From: Azospirillum soli
GTDB taxonomy: Bacteria; Pseudomonadota; Alphaproteobacteria; Azospirillales; Azospirillaceae
Direction of reading: 5' to 3'
Assembly: GCF_017876165.1 (NCBI RefSeq)
Contig: NZ_JAGINQ010000025.1
Coordinates: forward strand, 1 to 64,000
Length of the DNA: 64,000 bases
Shown here piece by piece: positions 45,662 to 55,029 of this stretch (position 1 is its first letter; each line of letters begins with the position of its first letter). The notes under the pieces are model-generated. The model did no database searches. It was not told the DNA's origin and saw only the letters and a list, made by a program, of their open reading frames with translations. A program made the translations under genes and the position numbers.

Positions 45662-47260
45662 TCAGACCGGCAGGGCCGCCGGCCGCGACTGGCGCAGCCA
45701 ACTGACCATCATGAGACGCACGAGCACGGTCGCGGTGAACAGCGAAATCAGGATGCCGAAGGTGATGGTGACGGAGAAGCCCTTGATGGCGCCGGTGCCG
45801 AAGATGAACAGCAGCGCCATCTTGATGACCGTCGTCAGGTTCGAGTCGATGATGGTCGAGTAGGCACGGGTGAAGCCGGCCTCCAGCGACCCGAAGACGC
45901 CACGGCCCTTCCTCGTCTCCTCGCGGATGCGCTCGTTGATGAGGATGTTGGCGTCCACCGACAGGCCCAGCGACAGCAGGATGCCGGCGATGCCCGGCAA
46001 CGTCAGCGTGGCCTGGAGCATCGACAGGGCCGCCACCGTCAGCACGATGTTGATCAGCAGGGCGAAGCAGGCGAAGGAGCCGAACAGGCCGTAGGCCGCG
46101 ATCATGTAGACGCAGACTGCGACGAAGCCAACCACCACCGAGATCAGGCCGGCACGGATCGAATCGGCGCCGAGGTCGGGGCCGACGGTCCGCTCCTCGA
46201 TCACCTTCAGCGGCGCCGGCAGGGCGCCCGCGCGCAGCAGAACGGCGAGGTCGTTGGCGCTGGCGGCGTTGAAGCTGCCGCTGATCTGGCCACGGCCGCC
46301 GGTGATCGGTTCGCGGATCACCGGTGCGCTGATGACCTTGTTGTCGAGCACGATGGCGAAGGGCCGGCCGACGTTGGTCTTGGTGATGTCGGCGAAGCGG
46401 CGGGCGCCGACGCCGTCGAATTCGAAATTGACCACCCACTCGCCGGTCTGCGGGTTGGTGCCGGCGGTGGCGTTCTTCAGGTTGGCGCCGTCCACCTCGA
46501 CCTTCTTGCGGACGACGTAGGCGGTCTGGTTGCGCCCGCCTTCCACCGACGGCAGCACTTCCGAGCCCGGAGGGGCGCGGCCCGTGGTCGGGTCGGCGTT
46601 CATGTCCACCAGCCGGAAGGTCATCTTGGCGGTGGTGCCCAGCAGGCGCTTCACGCGGTCGGGGTCCTCGACGCCGGGCAACTGGACCAGGATGCGGTCG
46701 GTGCCCTGGCGGGCGATGGTCGGCTCGTTGACGCCGGTCTCGTCGATTCGGCGGCGCACAATCTCGATGGACTGCTCCACCGCCTGGGTGGCGCGGTCGC
46801 GCAGCGCGGCCTCGCTCAAGGTAGCGGCGATCGTGGTGCCGTTGACCGTCACGTCGAGATCCGGCTGACCGCCACCCAGCGCGCCGCCACCGACGCGGTT
46901 GGCAAGCCCGCGCAGGGCCTTCGCCGCGTCCTCGGCCTGCGCCGGGTCGCGCAGCTGCACGGTGATGCCGCGCTCGCCGGGGTTGATGGCGGTGTAGCCG
47001 ACGTTGGCGGTGCGCAGCGCGGTGCGGGCCGAATCGACCAGCCCGTCGACGCGGTCACGGATGACCGCGCCCATGTCCACTTCGAGCAGCAGGTGGGAGC
47101 CGCCGCGCAGGTCGAGGCCGAGGTGGATTCGGCTGTTGCCGTACCACGCCGGCAGACTCGACAAGGTCTCGCGGCTGAAGAAGTTCGGCAGCGTGAGAAT
47201 GGTCCCGAGCACGCAGATCGCGATGATCAGGTAAATCTTCCAACGCGGAAAATACAGCAT
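45662..47260 (-). CDS. secD: Protein translocase subunit SecD
   Basis: SecD, 532 aa. Helix 1 is LIIAICVLGTILTLP, then the periplasmic domain with HLGLDLRGGSHLLLEVDMGA and the GRGQISGSFNAASANDLAVL block. The C-terminal half has five helices with GLSVDANILINERIREE and the conserved GRGVFGSLEAGFTRAYSTII. Together with SecF and YajC it forms the Sec ancillary complex. Gene order is yajC-secD-secF. Confidence 0.97.
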   Translation of the reverse strand: MLYFPRWKIYLIIAICVLGTILTLPNFFSRETLSSLPAWYGNSRIHLGLDLRGGSHLLLEVDMGAVIRDRVDGLVDSARTALRTANVGYTAINPGERGITVQLRDPAQAEDAAKALRGLANRVGGGALGGGQPDLDVTVNGTTIAATLSEAALRDRATQAVEQSIEIVRRRIDETGVNEPTIARQGTDRILVQLPGVEDPDRVKRLLGTTAKMTFRLVDMNADPTTGRAPPGSEVLPSVEGGRNQTAYVVRKKVEVDGANLKNATAGTNPQTGEWVVNFEFDGVGARRFADITKTNVGRPFAIVLDNKVISAPVIREPITGGRGQISGSFNAASANDLAVLLRAGALPAPLKVIEERTVGPDLGADSIRAGLISVVVGFVAVCVYMIAAYGLFGSFACFALLINIVLTVAALSMLQATLTLPGIAGILLSLGLSVDANILINERIREETRKGRGVFGSLEAGFTRAYSTIIDSNLTTVIKMALLFIFGTGAIKGFSVTITFGILISLFTATVLVRLMMVSWLRQSRPAALPV

Positions 47261-47296
47261 ACGTCAACCAGTCCCGTTCGCTACCGTGGGTCGCCG

Positions 47297-47725
47297 TTAC
47301 TTGCGGCCCGCAACCTTGGCTTCGTCGGCCTTCTCATCCTGGGCCGTCTTGTCCGTCGTGGTGGTGCCGCCGGTGCCGCCGCCCGTGCTCCCCTTGCCGC
47401 CGGCCGGCTCGGTCTTGGCGAGCACGAGGTTCACGGTCGAGCGCAGGCAGCGCACGCGCACGTTCTCGGCGATCTCGACCTGCAGCTCGTCCTCCGGGCC
47501 AACCTTGGTGACGATGCCGATGATGCCGCCGCCCGTCACGACGCGGTCGCCGCGGCGGATCGATTCCAGCATCGCCTTGTGCTCCTTCATCTTCTTCTGC
47601 TGCGGACGGATCAGCAGGAAGTAGAAGACGACAAAGATCAGAATCAGCGGCAGAAACTGCACGATCATGTCGGCGCCACCGGCGGCGGGCGCGGCGGTCT
47701 GTGCATAGGCCGTCGAGACGAACAT
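47297..47725 (-). CDS. yajC: Preprotein translocase subunit YajC
   Basis: 142 aa. A single helix (FLPLILIFVVFYFLLIRPQQ) ends in the signature RPQQKKMKEHKAML, followed by GDRVVTGGGIIGIVTKV and a Thr/Gly/Lys-rich tail. It is part of the SecDF-YajC complex in the inner membrane. It is the first gene of the yajC-secD-secF-Mth938 operon, and is divergent from the DUF815 ATPase gene across about 208 nt. Confidence 0.96.
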   Translation of the reverse strand: MFVSTAYAQTAAPAAGGADMIVQFLPLILIFVVFYFLLIRPQQKKMKEHKAMLESIRRGDRVVTGGGIIGIVTKVGPEDELQVEIAENVRVRCLRSTVNLVLAKTEPAGGKGSTGGGTGGTTTTDKTAQDEKADEAKVAGRK

Positions 47726-47933
47726 CTGGAGCTCCTTGTGGTTGGTCCCGCAGCGCCTTCCTGCGCTTCGGGACGCCGCGACTATAACGGGCCGCGCCCG
47801 TGATGCAACGGGATACGGAAAAAGGGGCGGCCGCTTGTGCCGGTGCCCTCATGTGATACCGTGCGCTTGCGACGAAAAAATGGCCGTGCCAGCGGCCCGT
47901 TTCCATGAAAATTTGCGTGAAGCCTGGAAAGCC

Positions 47934-48806
47934 ATGACGAGTGCCATGACGATCGACACCCAACTGCTGCCGCTGCTCACCCGTATCGCCGAGGCGCTGG
48001 AGCGACTGGCCCCGCCCACTCAGACCCCGATCGACCTCGCTGCCGCCGACGCCTTCGTCTGGCACGCCGACCCCGACCGGCTGGAGCCGGTGCCCGTTGT
48101 GAACCGGGTTGAGATCGGCCTGCTCCAGGGCGTGGAACGCCAGCGCGACATCCTGCTGGACAACACCCAGCGTTTCGCCGGCGGCCTGCCGGCGAACAAC
48201 GCGCTGCTGTGGGGCTCGCGCGGCATGGGCAAAAGCTCGCTGGTGAAGTCGGTGCACGCGGCCGTGGCCCAGGAGAATCCCGGCGCGCTGGCCCTAGTGG
48301 AGATCCACCGCGAGGACATCCCCACCCTGCCCCGCCTGCTGGGCCGCCTGAAGGACAAGCCGCGCCGCTTCATCCTGTTCTGCGACGATCTGTCCTTCGA
48401 TCATGACGACGCGCACTACAAGTCGCTGAAGGCCGTGCTGGAGGGCGGAATCGAGGGTCGGCCGGAAAATGTGGTGTTCTACGCCACCTCCAACCGCCGT
48501 CACCTGATGCCGCGCGACATGATCGAGAACGAGCGCTCCACCGCCATCAACCCGGCCGAGGCGGTGGAGGAGAAGGTCTCCCTGTCCGACCGCTTCGGCC
48601 TGTGGCTGGGCTTCCACAACTGCGACCAGCCGACCTACTTCGCGATGATCGAGGGCTACGCCAAGCGCTTCGGCCTCGACGTCCCGGTCGAGCAGCTGCA
48701 CGCCGAGGCCGTGGAATGGTCGGTGACGCGCGGCAGCCGGTCCGGCCGCGTCGCCTGGCAGTTCATCCAGGACCTTGCCGGCCGCCTGGAGAAACCGCTT
48801 CGCTGA
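47934..48806 (+). CDS. AAA ATPase of the DUF815 family
   Basis: 290 aa. Walker A is LLWGSRGMGKSSLVKSV, Walker B FILFCDDLSFD, and the NVVFYATSNRRHLMPRDM sensor region follows, with a C-terminal SRSGRVAWQFIQDLAGR. Function not established; the family is conserved next to yajC and the LytM lipoprotein in alphaproteobacteria. Start uncertain among in-frame ATGs at 47880, 47934 and 47946. The end overlaps the convergent LytM lipoprotein gene by 44 nt. Confidence 0.9.
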   Translation: MTSAMTIDTQLLPLLTRIAEALERLAPPTQTPIDLAAADAFVWHADPDRLEPVPVVNRVEIGLLQGVERQRDILLDNTQRFAGGLPANNALLWGSRGMGKSSLVKSVHAAVAQENPGALALVEIHREDIPTLPRLLGRLKDKPRRFILFCDDLSFDHDDAHYKSLKAVLEGGIEGRPENVVFYATSNRRHLMPRDMIENERSTAINPAEAVEEKVSLSDRFGLWLGFHNCDQPTYFAMIEGYAKRFGLDVPVEQLHAEAVEWSVTRGSRSGRVAWQFIQDLAGRLEKPLR

Positions 48807-50073
48807 CCCGCGCGGGCTCCATCTGGTCGCGAGGATCCACGGCCTGGGAGCCCTTGCGCAGCTCGAAATGCAGCTGCGGGCTGGTCACCGATCCGGTCTG
48901 CCCGACCGTGCCGATGGCCTGCCCGCGCTTCACCTTCGCCCCGCGCTCCACGTCGATGCGGTCGAGGTGGGCGTAGGCGGTGATGAAGCCGTCCGCGTGC
49001 TTGACCAGCAGCAGGTTGCCGAATCCGCGCAGTTCGTTGCCGGCGTAGGCGACCACGCCGTTGTCGGCGGCGACCACGGCCGTGCCCTTGGCAGCGGCGA
49101 TGTTCAGGCCGTCGTTGTGCATCCCGTCCGGCTTCGGCCCGTAGGCCGAGATCAACTTGCCCTTCACCGGCCACAGGAAGCGCCCGGCCCCGCGCGGTGG
49201 CGGGTTGGCGTCGGGTTTGGGCGGGGTGACGGCGGCCACCTCCTGCGCGGGCGGAGTCGGCGCGGCGGCGGAAGTCTGGGCTGGAGCTGGGGTTGACGTT
49301 GGCGCCGGGGCGGGAATCGGTTCCGCCGCGATGGAGGGCTTCTGCCCCGGCAGGCGGAGCGAGGTCGGGGCCTGCCCCGGCTGGTAGACGCCACCGGGGG
49401 CTGCCGGCGCGGCCGGTACCACTTCCGCGACGATGCTTGGCTTGGCCGAGGGGACCGGCACGGTCACGGTGGAGGCCGGCCCCGAAACGGACGATCCCGG
49501 AGCGGACGAAGGCGCCGACGCGGGGGCGGCGGAGGGTGGCGGAAGCTCCGTCGCCTGGACGGACCCGCGCGTCACCTGCTTGGCCGGCGCGGTCATCACC
49601 ACCGGACCGGCGGAAGACGCCGTGGACGGGGAAGCCCCGGCCACCGCGATGGCACCGCCGGAGGTGTTTCCACCCGGCAGGCGCAGGGGCTGCCCGACCT
49701 GCACCGCGTAGGGCGGGCTCATATTGTTGATGCGGGTCAGCTCGCTCTGATCCACGTTGAACATGCGCGAGATGCCGTAGAGCGTATCGTTCCTCTGGAC
49801 GACATACTGGCGCGTGCCGGGCAGAACCAGACGCTGCCCGATCTCCAGCGTGTAGGGCGGGGTCAGCCGGTTGACCTCGATGAGGTCGCGCAGCGGCACG
49901 TTGTAGCGGCGCGACAGCGTGTAGGCGGTGTCGCCGCGCGTGACGATGATGGCGCCGCCGACCGAATCCGGCGACACGCCCACGTTGGTGACGGGGGCCG
50001 GAGCGCCGGTGCGCTGGCAGGCGGTCGCGAGTGGCAGCAGCAGAAGCGCCGCGAACAGCAGCCGGCCGTTCAC
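48763..50073 (-). CDS. LysM-LytM lipoprotein, NlpD-like amidase activator
   Basis: 436 aa from GTG 50073 (GTGA overlap with the pcm stop). This start gives an ideal lipoprotein signal, MNGRLLFAALLLLPLATAC (Cys19). Two LysM domains follow (IIVTRGDTAYTLSRRYNVPL and YVVQRNDTLYGISRMFNVDQ), a long Pro/Ala/Ser linker, and a C-terminal LytM (M23) domain. Key zinc ligands are altered: MHNDGLNIAA has Asn for the usual Asp, and PQLHFELR has Gln for the first His, so it is probably not a peptidase. It would instead activate septal amidases like NlpD or DipM. Confidence 0.92.
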   Translation of the reverse strand: MNGRLLFAALLLLPLATACQRTGAPAPVTNVGVSPDSVGGAIIVTRGDTAYTLSRRYNVPLRDLIEVNRLTPPYTLEIGQRLVLPGTRQYVVQRNDTLYGISRMFNVDQSELTRINNMSPPYAVQVGQPLRLPGGNTSGGAIAVAGASPSTASSAGPVVMTAPAKQVTRGSVQATELPPPSAAPASAPSSAPGSSVSGPASTVTVPVPSAKPSIVAEVVPAAPAAPGGVYQPGQAPTSLRLPGQKPSIAAEPIPAPAPTSTPAPAQTSAAAPTPPAQEVAAVTPPKPDANPPPRGAGRFLWPVKGKLISAYGPKPDGMHNDGLNIAAAKGTAVVAADNGVVAYAGNELRGFGNLLLVKHADGFITAYAHLDRIDVERGAKVKRGQAIGTVGQTGSVTSPQLHFELRKGSQAVDPRDQMEPARVSEAVSPGGRQGPG

Positions 50074-50735
50074 GCCGAACGGGCCGGCTGATCCGTTTCG
50101 GACGGCGGGTCGGACAGCAACGGTACGAAGCGGACGGGCCACAGATCCTCCCGAGTGAGACCGGTTTCGGTCCGCCGGATGCGGACCACCCGCTCTTCGC
50201 GGTAGCCCCCACCCAACGGGATGACCATGACACCACCAACGGCGAGCTGATCCGTCAAGTCCTTTGGCGCGTCCGGCCCACCGGCGGCCGTGACCAGTAT
50301 GCGCTCGAACGGCGCCTGCTCCGGCCAGCCCTTGGTTCCGTCGCCGTGCCGCGTCGTGATGTTGTGCAGGCGAAGCGCCTGGAAACGCTTCTCCGCCTCG
50401 TCCAGCAGGGGCTTCAGCCGTTCCACCGTGTAGACGCGCCGGACCAGCCGCGACAGGATCGCCGCCTGATAGCCGGAGCCGGTGCCGATCTCCAGCACCT
50501 TCTGCCGGTCGCTCAGTTCCAGCGCCTGGGTCATCAGGGCGACGATCAGCGGCTGGCTGATCGTCTGGCCGAGATCAATGGGCAAAGCCGTATCCTCCCA
50601 AGCCTGATCCTGGAAGGCGTCGGGGACAAACAGGTCGCGCGGTATCCGTTCGATGGCGGCCAAAACCTGGGTGTCGGTCACGCCGTTGCGGCGCAACGCC
50701 ATCAGCAAACGGATCTTACGCGCATTGACTGTCAC
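50070..50735 (-). CDS. pcm: Protein-L-isoaspartate O-methyltransferase
   Basis: Repairs isoaspartyl damage in proteins using SAM. It is 221 aa from GTG 50735, coupled to surE by a GTGA overlap. Motifs include ERIPRDLFVPDAFQDQAWED, the IDLGQTISQPLIVALMTQAL signature, SAM loop VLEIGTGSGYQAAILSRL, and post-motif VRRVYTVERL. surE-pcm-NlpD-type order is conserved across many Proteobacteria. Longer open frames upstream overlap surE and are shadows. Confidence 0.96.
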   Translation of the reverse strand: MTVNARKIRLLMALRRNGVTDTQVLAAIERIPRDLFVPDAFQDQAWEDTALPIDLGQTISQPLIVALMTQALELSDRQKVLEIGTGSGYQAAILSRLVRRVYTVERLKPLLDEAEKRFQALRLHNITTRHGDGTKGWPEQAPFERILVTAAGGPDAPKDLTDQLAVGGVMVIPLGGGYREERVVRIRRTETGLTREDLWPVRFVPLLSDPPSETDQPARSA

Positions 50736-51514
50736 GCAAAGGCCTGTCTGAGCGTCTGGAGCGTCGGGGTGTGCGTCAGGTCGAGATAGATCGGCGTCAC
50801 CGAGATGCCACCCGAGAATACCACATGAATGTCGGTATCGGGAGCCACATCGGCCTCCCCGCGCAGCGTGCCGATCCAGATGTATGGCTTGCCGCGCGGA
50901 TCCACGCGTTCCAGCAGCTCGTCGCCGATCTTGCGCTTGCCGTGGCGGACCACTTGGATGCCGGTCACCTCCTCGGCCTTGCGGGCCGGGAAGTTGACGT
51001 TCAGCAGCACGTTCTTCGGCCAGGCGACGGTGACCGCCTTGCGGACCACGTCGGCGCCCCACGCCTCGGCCGTCGACCAGTCGATGGGGTTGCCGTTGTC
51101 GTAATGCTGGCTGAGCGCGATGGCCGGCACGCCGAGCAGCGTCGCCTCCATGGCGGCGGCGATGGTGCCCGAATAAGTCACATCCTCGCCGATGTTGGAG
51201 CCCTGGTTGACGCCGGACAGGACGAGCGTCGGGCGCGCGTCCTTCATCACGTGGTTGACGGCCAGCAGCACGCAGTCGGTCGGCGTGCCGTCCACCGTGT
51301 AGCGCTTCTCGTCCAGCTTGCGCAGGCGCAGCGGCCGGTTGATGGTCAGCGAATGGCTGGCCGCCGACTGTTCCATCTCCGGCGCCACGACCCACACGTC
51401 GTCGCTGAGCGACCGGGCGATCTTCTCCAGGACCTTCAGCCCCTGGGCGTGGATGCCGTCGTCGTTGGTGACGAGAATGCGGGTCTTCGAGAGGTCGAGC
51501 GGAAGTTCAAACAT
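50732..51514 (-). CDS. surE: 5'/3'-nucleotidase SurE
   Basis: Metal-dependent nucleotidase and stationary-phase survival protein, 260 aa. Metal-binding TRILVTNDDGIHAQGLKVL is at the start, followed by VVAPEMEQSAASHSLTI, SGVNQGSNIGEDVTYSGTIA and AMEATLLGVPAIALSQ. The ATG overlaps the serS stop by one base, and the stop overlaps the pcm start, so serS-surE-pcm-LytM lipoprotein is one transcription unit. Confidence 0.97.
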   Translation of the reverse strand: MFELPLDLSKTRILVTNDDGIHAQGLKVLEKIARSLSDDVWVVAPEMEQSAASHSLTINRPLRLRKLDEKRYTVDGTPTDCVLLAVNHVMKDARPTLVLSGVNQGSNIGEDVTYSGTIAAAMEATLLGVPAIALSQHYDNGNPIDWSTAEAWGADVVRKAVTVAWPKNVLLNVNFPARKAEEVTGIQVVRHGKRKIGDELLERVDPRGKPYIWIGTLRGEADVAPDTDIHVVFSGGISVTPIYLDLTHTPTLQTLRQAFA

Positions 51515-52785
51515 CAAAGGGAAATCCTCTCCAGGCCCCGCATGTAGGGCCGGAGCGCTTCGGGAACCAGGATCGAGCCGTCGGGCTGCTGGTAGTTCTC
51601 CAGAACCGCGATAAGGCAGCGCCCGACCGCGACGCCCGATCCGTTGAGGGTGTGGACGAACTGCGTCTGCTTCTCGCCCTTCGGCCGGCAACGCGCCTTC
51701 ATGCGGCGCGCCTGGAAGTCGCCGCAGTTGGAGCAGCTGGAGATCTCGCGGTACATGTTCTGCCCCGGCAGCCAGACCTCGATGTCGTAGGTCTTGCGGG
51801 AGGAAAAGCCCATGTCGCCGGTGCACAGCGTCACGACACGATACGGCAGGCCGAGGCGCTGCAGGATCGTCTCGGCGCACTGGGTCATGCGCTCGTGCTC
51901 CGCCTCGGACTGGTCGGGGGCGGTGATGCTGACCATCTCCACCTTCCAGAACTGGTGCTGGCGGATCATGCCGCGCGTGTCGCGGCCGGCCGACCCGGCC
52001 TCGGCGCGGAAGCAGGGGGTCAGCGCCGTGTAGCGGCAGGGCAGTTCCTCCGTCGCCACGATCTGGTCGTTGACGAGGTTGGTCAGCGGCACTTCCGAGG
52101 TCGGGATCAGGTAGTGGTCCGAAACGGTGGTGCGGAACAGGTCTTCCTCGAACTTCGGAAGCTGGCCCGTACCGAACAGGGCGTTGTCGCGGACCATCAG
52201 CGGCGGCGCGATCTCGGTGTAACCATGCTCGGCCGTGTGGATGTCCAGCATGAAGTCGGCGAGCGCGCGTTCAAGCCGCGCGAGCGCCCCCTTCAGAACG
52301 GTGAAGCGCGCGCCGGACATGCGGGCGGCCGCTTCGAAATCCATCAAGCCCAGCGCCTCGCCCAGCTCGAAATGCTGCTTGGCGTTCTCGATGACCTTCG
52401 GCTCGCCCCAACGGCGGATCTCGACGTTGGCGGTCTCGTCCGGGCCTTCCGGAACGTCGTCGGCCGGCAGGTTCGGGATGGTGGCGAGCAGGCGGTCCAG
52501 CTCGGCCCCCAGCGCCTTTTCCTCATCCTCGACCTGCGGCAGGCGCTCCTTCAGGGTCGCCATCTCGTCCAGCAGCGGCTGGGCGTCGCGCCCCTCGCGC
52601 TTGGCGAGGCCGACCTGCTTGGACACCTCGTTGCGGCGGGCCAGCATCTCCTGCGCCTGAGTCTGGGCGGCGCGGCGGCGCGAATCGAGGTCCAGCACCA
52701 CCGGCGACATCGGTTCCAGGCCCCGGCGGGCAAGGCCGCGGTCGAAGGCATCGGGGTTCTCACGGATGGCGCGAAGGTCGTGCAT
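51514..52785 (-). CDS. serS: Seryl-tRNA synthetase
   Basis: Charges tRNA-Ser, 423 aa, normal length. The N-terminal coiled-coil arm (residues about 30-105: [20 protein letters not shown]) precedes the class II core, with [20 protein letters not shown] as motif 2, [13 protein letters not shown], and [20 protein letters not shown] as motif 3. It heads the serS-surE-pcm unit. The divergent cyclase gene begins 200 nt away. Confidence 0.98.
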   Translation of the reverse strand: MHDLRAIRENPDAFDRGLARRGLEPMSPVVLDLDSRRRAAQTQAQEMLARRNEVSKQVGLAKREGRDAQPLLDEMATLKERLPQVEDEEKALGAELDRLLATIPNLPADDVPEGPDETANVEIRRWGEPKVIENAKQHFELGEALGLMDFEAAARMSGARFTVLKGALARLERALADFMLDIHTAEHGYTEIAPPLMVRDNALFGTGQLPKFEEDLFRTTVSDHYLIPTSEVPLTNLVNDQIVATEELPCRYTALTPCFRAEAGSAGRDTRGMIRQHQFWKVEMVSITAPDQSEAEHERMTQCAETILQRLGLPYRVVTLCTGDMGFSSRKTYDIEVWLPGQNMYREISSCSNCGDFQARRMKARCRPKGEKQTQFVHTLNGSGVAVGRCLIAVLENYQQPDGSILVPEALRPYMRGLERISL

Positions 52786-52985
52786 GGCTCACGGCGAAAC
52801 GGATTGGTGGGAGGCTGTTTATAGTCTCCCGACCGGGTAAGGTCCAGTGGTGCCGCCGTTTTAGCCCTTTTCCGGGTTGGTTCCCCCTCGTCCCGCCGCC
52901 GTTCATCTCAGCGTTGGCCATTTATCGTTGGCCGAAGCGTTTCCCTTTGGTGCACAAAGCGAACCCATCTCCCGCCCATCCCGAC

Positions 52986-54152
52986 ATGCCCCTCGATTCC
53001 CGCACCCTCGTCGTCGTCCTGGTCTGCATCGGGAGCCTGCTCGGCACCGCCGCCCTTCTGACCTGGCGCGCGCACCGCCACATCACGGCGCTTGCCTATT
53101 GGGCCATGGCCGCCATCACCGGCGTGATCGGAATGGCGTTCATTGCCCTCTATGGCGTTTTGCCAACCCCCATCGTGGTGCCCGTCAGCAACGCCGCCGT
53201 GCTGACGACCTACGTGCTGATCTGGTTCGGCGTTTACAGCTTCGACGGGCGGCCGATCCCGCTCCGTGCGGGCTTGACCACGCTGATCGTCCTGACGGCG
53301 GGCAACCTGTGGTTCCTGTTCGTTACTGACGACATCGCCGCGCGCATCCTCATCGGATCCGCCGGGATCGCCGGGTTTTCCATTCTCTCGGCAATCGAGC
53401 TGGCACGCCCGAGACGTTCCGAACCGCCGCGTCTGGCGAAGCGCATGACGGCGCTGGTGTTCGCCCTGCACGCGGCCTTCGTCACGGTTCGGGTCCTGAT
53501 GATGCCGGGCGCCGGCCCGCTCGAGTCCGTGCTGTCGCCGAACGTCCTGCAAAGCATTGTTTTTCTTGAGGCAATCCTCGCCGTCACGGCCTGGAGCTTC
53601 GGCTTCCTCGCCATGACCAGCGAGCGGCTTCAGGCCGACCTCGACCAGCTGGCCACCTACGACCCGCTGACCGGGGCGCTCAACCGCCGGGCCTTTCTGG
53701 AACAGGCCGACCGGGAACTTGCCCGCGCGGAGCGCGCCAAGGCGCCCCTGGTCCTGCTCCTGCTCGACCTCGACCATTTCAAGCGGATCAACGACGAGTA
53801 CGGCCACATGGCCGGCGACGCCCTGCTGCAGGCCTTCGCGGCGACGGTCACCGCGCGCCTGCGTCAGTCCGACCTGTTCGGCCGCTACGGCGGGGAAGAA
53901 TTCTGCCTTCTGCTGCCCGACACGGACCCCGTGGGCGCCAAGGTTCTGGCGGAGGCCCTGCGCGGCGACGTCGAAAGGCGGTCGGTCGACTTCAACGGCA
54001 ACCGGCTGGCCGCCAGCGTCAGCATCGGCATCGCCGAATGCCAAATGGGCGCCAGCCTGAACGCGGCCTTCGCCGACGCCGATGCGGCGCTCTACACGGC
54101 CAAGCGCAACGGCCGCAATCAGGTGGTTCTGGCGGAACCGGCGGGGGCCTGA
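52986..54152 (+). CDS. Membrane diguanylate cyclase (GGDEF)
   Basis: Makes cyclic di-GMP. It is 388 aa with about six hydrophobic helices in residues 8-205, then a C-terminal GGDEF domain: TYDPLTGALNRRAFLEQADR, LLLDLDHFKRINDEYGHMAG, and active site GRYGGEEF. RQSD lies five residues before GGEEF, matching the RxxD inhibitory site, so product feedback is likely. There is no EAL domain. It is inserted, on the opposite strand, between tatC and serS, which are usually close neighbours. Start at MPLDSRTLVVVL; an upstream in-frame ATG at 52914 is less likely. Confidence 0.93.
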   Translation: MPLDSRTLVVVLVCIGSLLGTAALLTWRAHRHITALAYWAMAAITGVIGMAFIALYGVLPTPIVVPVSNAAVLTTYVLIWFGVYSFDGRPIPLRAGLTTLIVLTAGNLWFLFVTDDIAARILIGSAGIAGFSILSAIELARPRRSEPPRLAKRMTALVFALHAAFVTVRVLMMPGAGPLESVLSPNVLQSIVFLEAILAVTAWSFGFLAMTSERLQADLDQLATYDPLTGALNRRAFLEQADRELARAERAKAPLVLLLLDLDHFKRINDEYGHMAGDALLQAFAATVTARLRQSDLFGRYGGEEFCLLLPDTDPVGAKVLAEALRGDVERRSVDFNGNRLAASVSIGIAECQMGASLNAAFADADAALYTAKRNGRNQVVLAEPAGA

Positions 54153-54176
54153 CAGCTACCCACCGGGCGACCGGCC

Positions 54177-54992
54177 TTACTCCGCCGCGTCCTCGCCTTC
54201 TTCCTGGGCGCGCTTCTTCTCGATGGCGCGACCGATCCAGATGGAAACCTCGTACAGCGCCAGCAGCGGAATGGCGAGGCCGACCTGGCTGATCACGTCC
54301 GGCGGGGTCAGCACGGCCGCGACGACGAAGACGAACACGATCGCGTGGCGCCGCTTGGACGCCAGCGTCGCGGTCGACAGCAGGCCGGCGCGGACCAGCA
54401 AGGTCAGCAGCACCGGCAGCTGAAAGGCGATGCCGAAGGCGAAGATCAGCTGCATGACCAGCGACAGATACTCGCCGACGCGCGCTTCGAACTCGATGGG
54501 CAGGACCGAGGCATCGCCGCCGGGGTGGAATTCGAACCCCAGGAAGAAGCGCCACGCCATCGGGAAAATGAAGTAGTACACCATCGCCCCGCCCAGGAAG
54601 AACAGGACGGGCGTGGCCGCCAGGAAGGGCAGGAACGCCTTGCGCTCGTGCTTGTACAGGCCCGGCGCCACGAACATCCAGATCTGGCTGGCTACGATGG
54701 GGAAGGACAGGAAGCAGCCGGCCCAGAAGGCGACCTTCAGGTAGGTGAAGAACGCTTCGGTCAGGCCGGTGTAGATCATCCGCCGGCCCTGCCCCGCCAG
54801 AATGTCGGCGAGCGGCTGGACCAGGAAATTGTAGATCTTGTCGGAGACGGCGTAGCAGAGCAGGAACGCCACGACGATGGCGATCACCGAATACATCAGC
54901 CGATTGCGCAGCTCGATCAGATGATCGATCAGCGGCATCTTGCTTTCTTCAAGCTCTTCGTCGATGTGGTCGGTGTCGGTCTGGCCGGTCAT
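54177..54992 (-). CDS. tatC: Twin-arginine translocase subunit TatC
   Basis: Receptor subunit for folded Tat substrates. It is 271 aa from ATG 54992 (a GTG at 55010 is also in frame) with six membrane helices. Signature phrases include KMPLIDHLIELRNRLMYSVI near the start, YTGLTEAFFTYLKVAFWAG, WMFVAPGLYKHERK and AVLTPPDVISQVGLAIPLL. Ends in a charged cytoplasmic tail. Last gene of tatABC. Confidence 0.97.
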   Translation of the reverse strand: MTGQTDTDHIDEELEESKMPLIDHLIELRNRLMYSVIAIVVAFLLCYAVSDKIYNFLVQPLADILAGQGRRMIYTGLTEAFFTYLKVAFWAGCFLSFPIVASQIWMFVAPGLYKHERKAFLPFLAATPVLFFLGGAMVYYFIFPMAWRFFLGFEFHPGGDASVLPIEFEARVGEYLSLVMQLIFAFGIAFQLPVLLTLLVRAGLLSTATLASKRRHAIVFVFVVAAVLTPPDVISQVGLAIPLLALYEVSIWIGRAIEKKRAQEEGEDAAE

Positions 54993-55029
54993 GTGCGTCT
55001 CGCCCGACACAGGGGTCAGGTCTGGGGGG

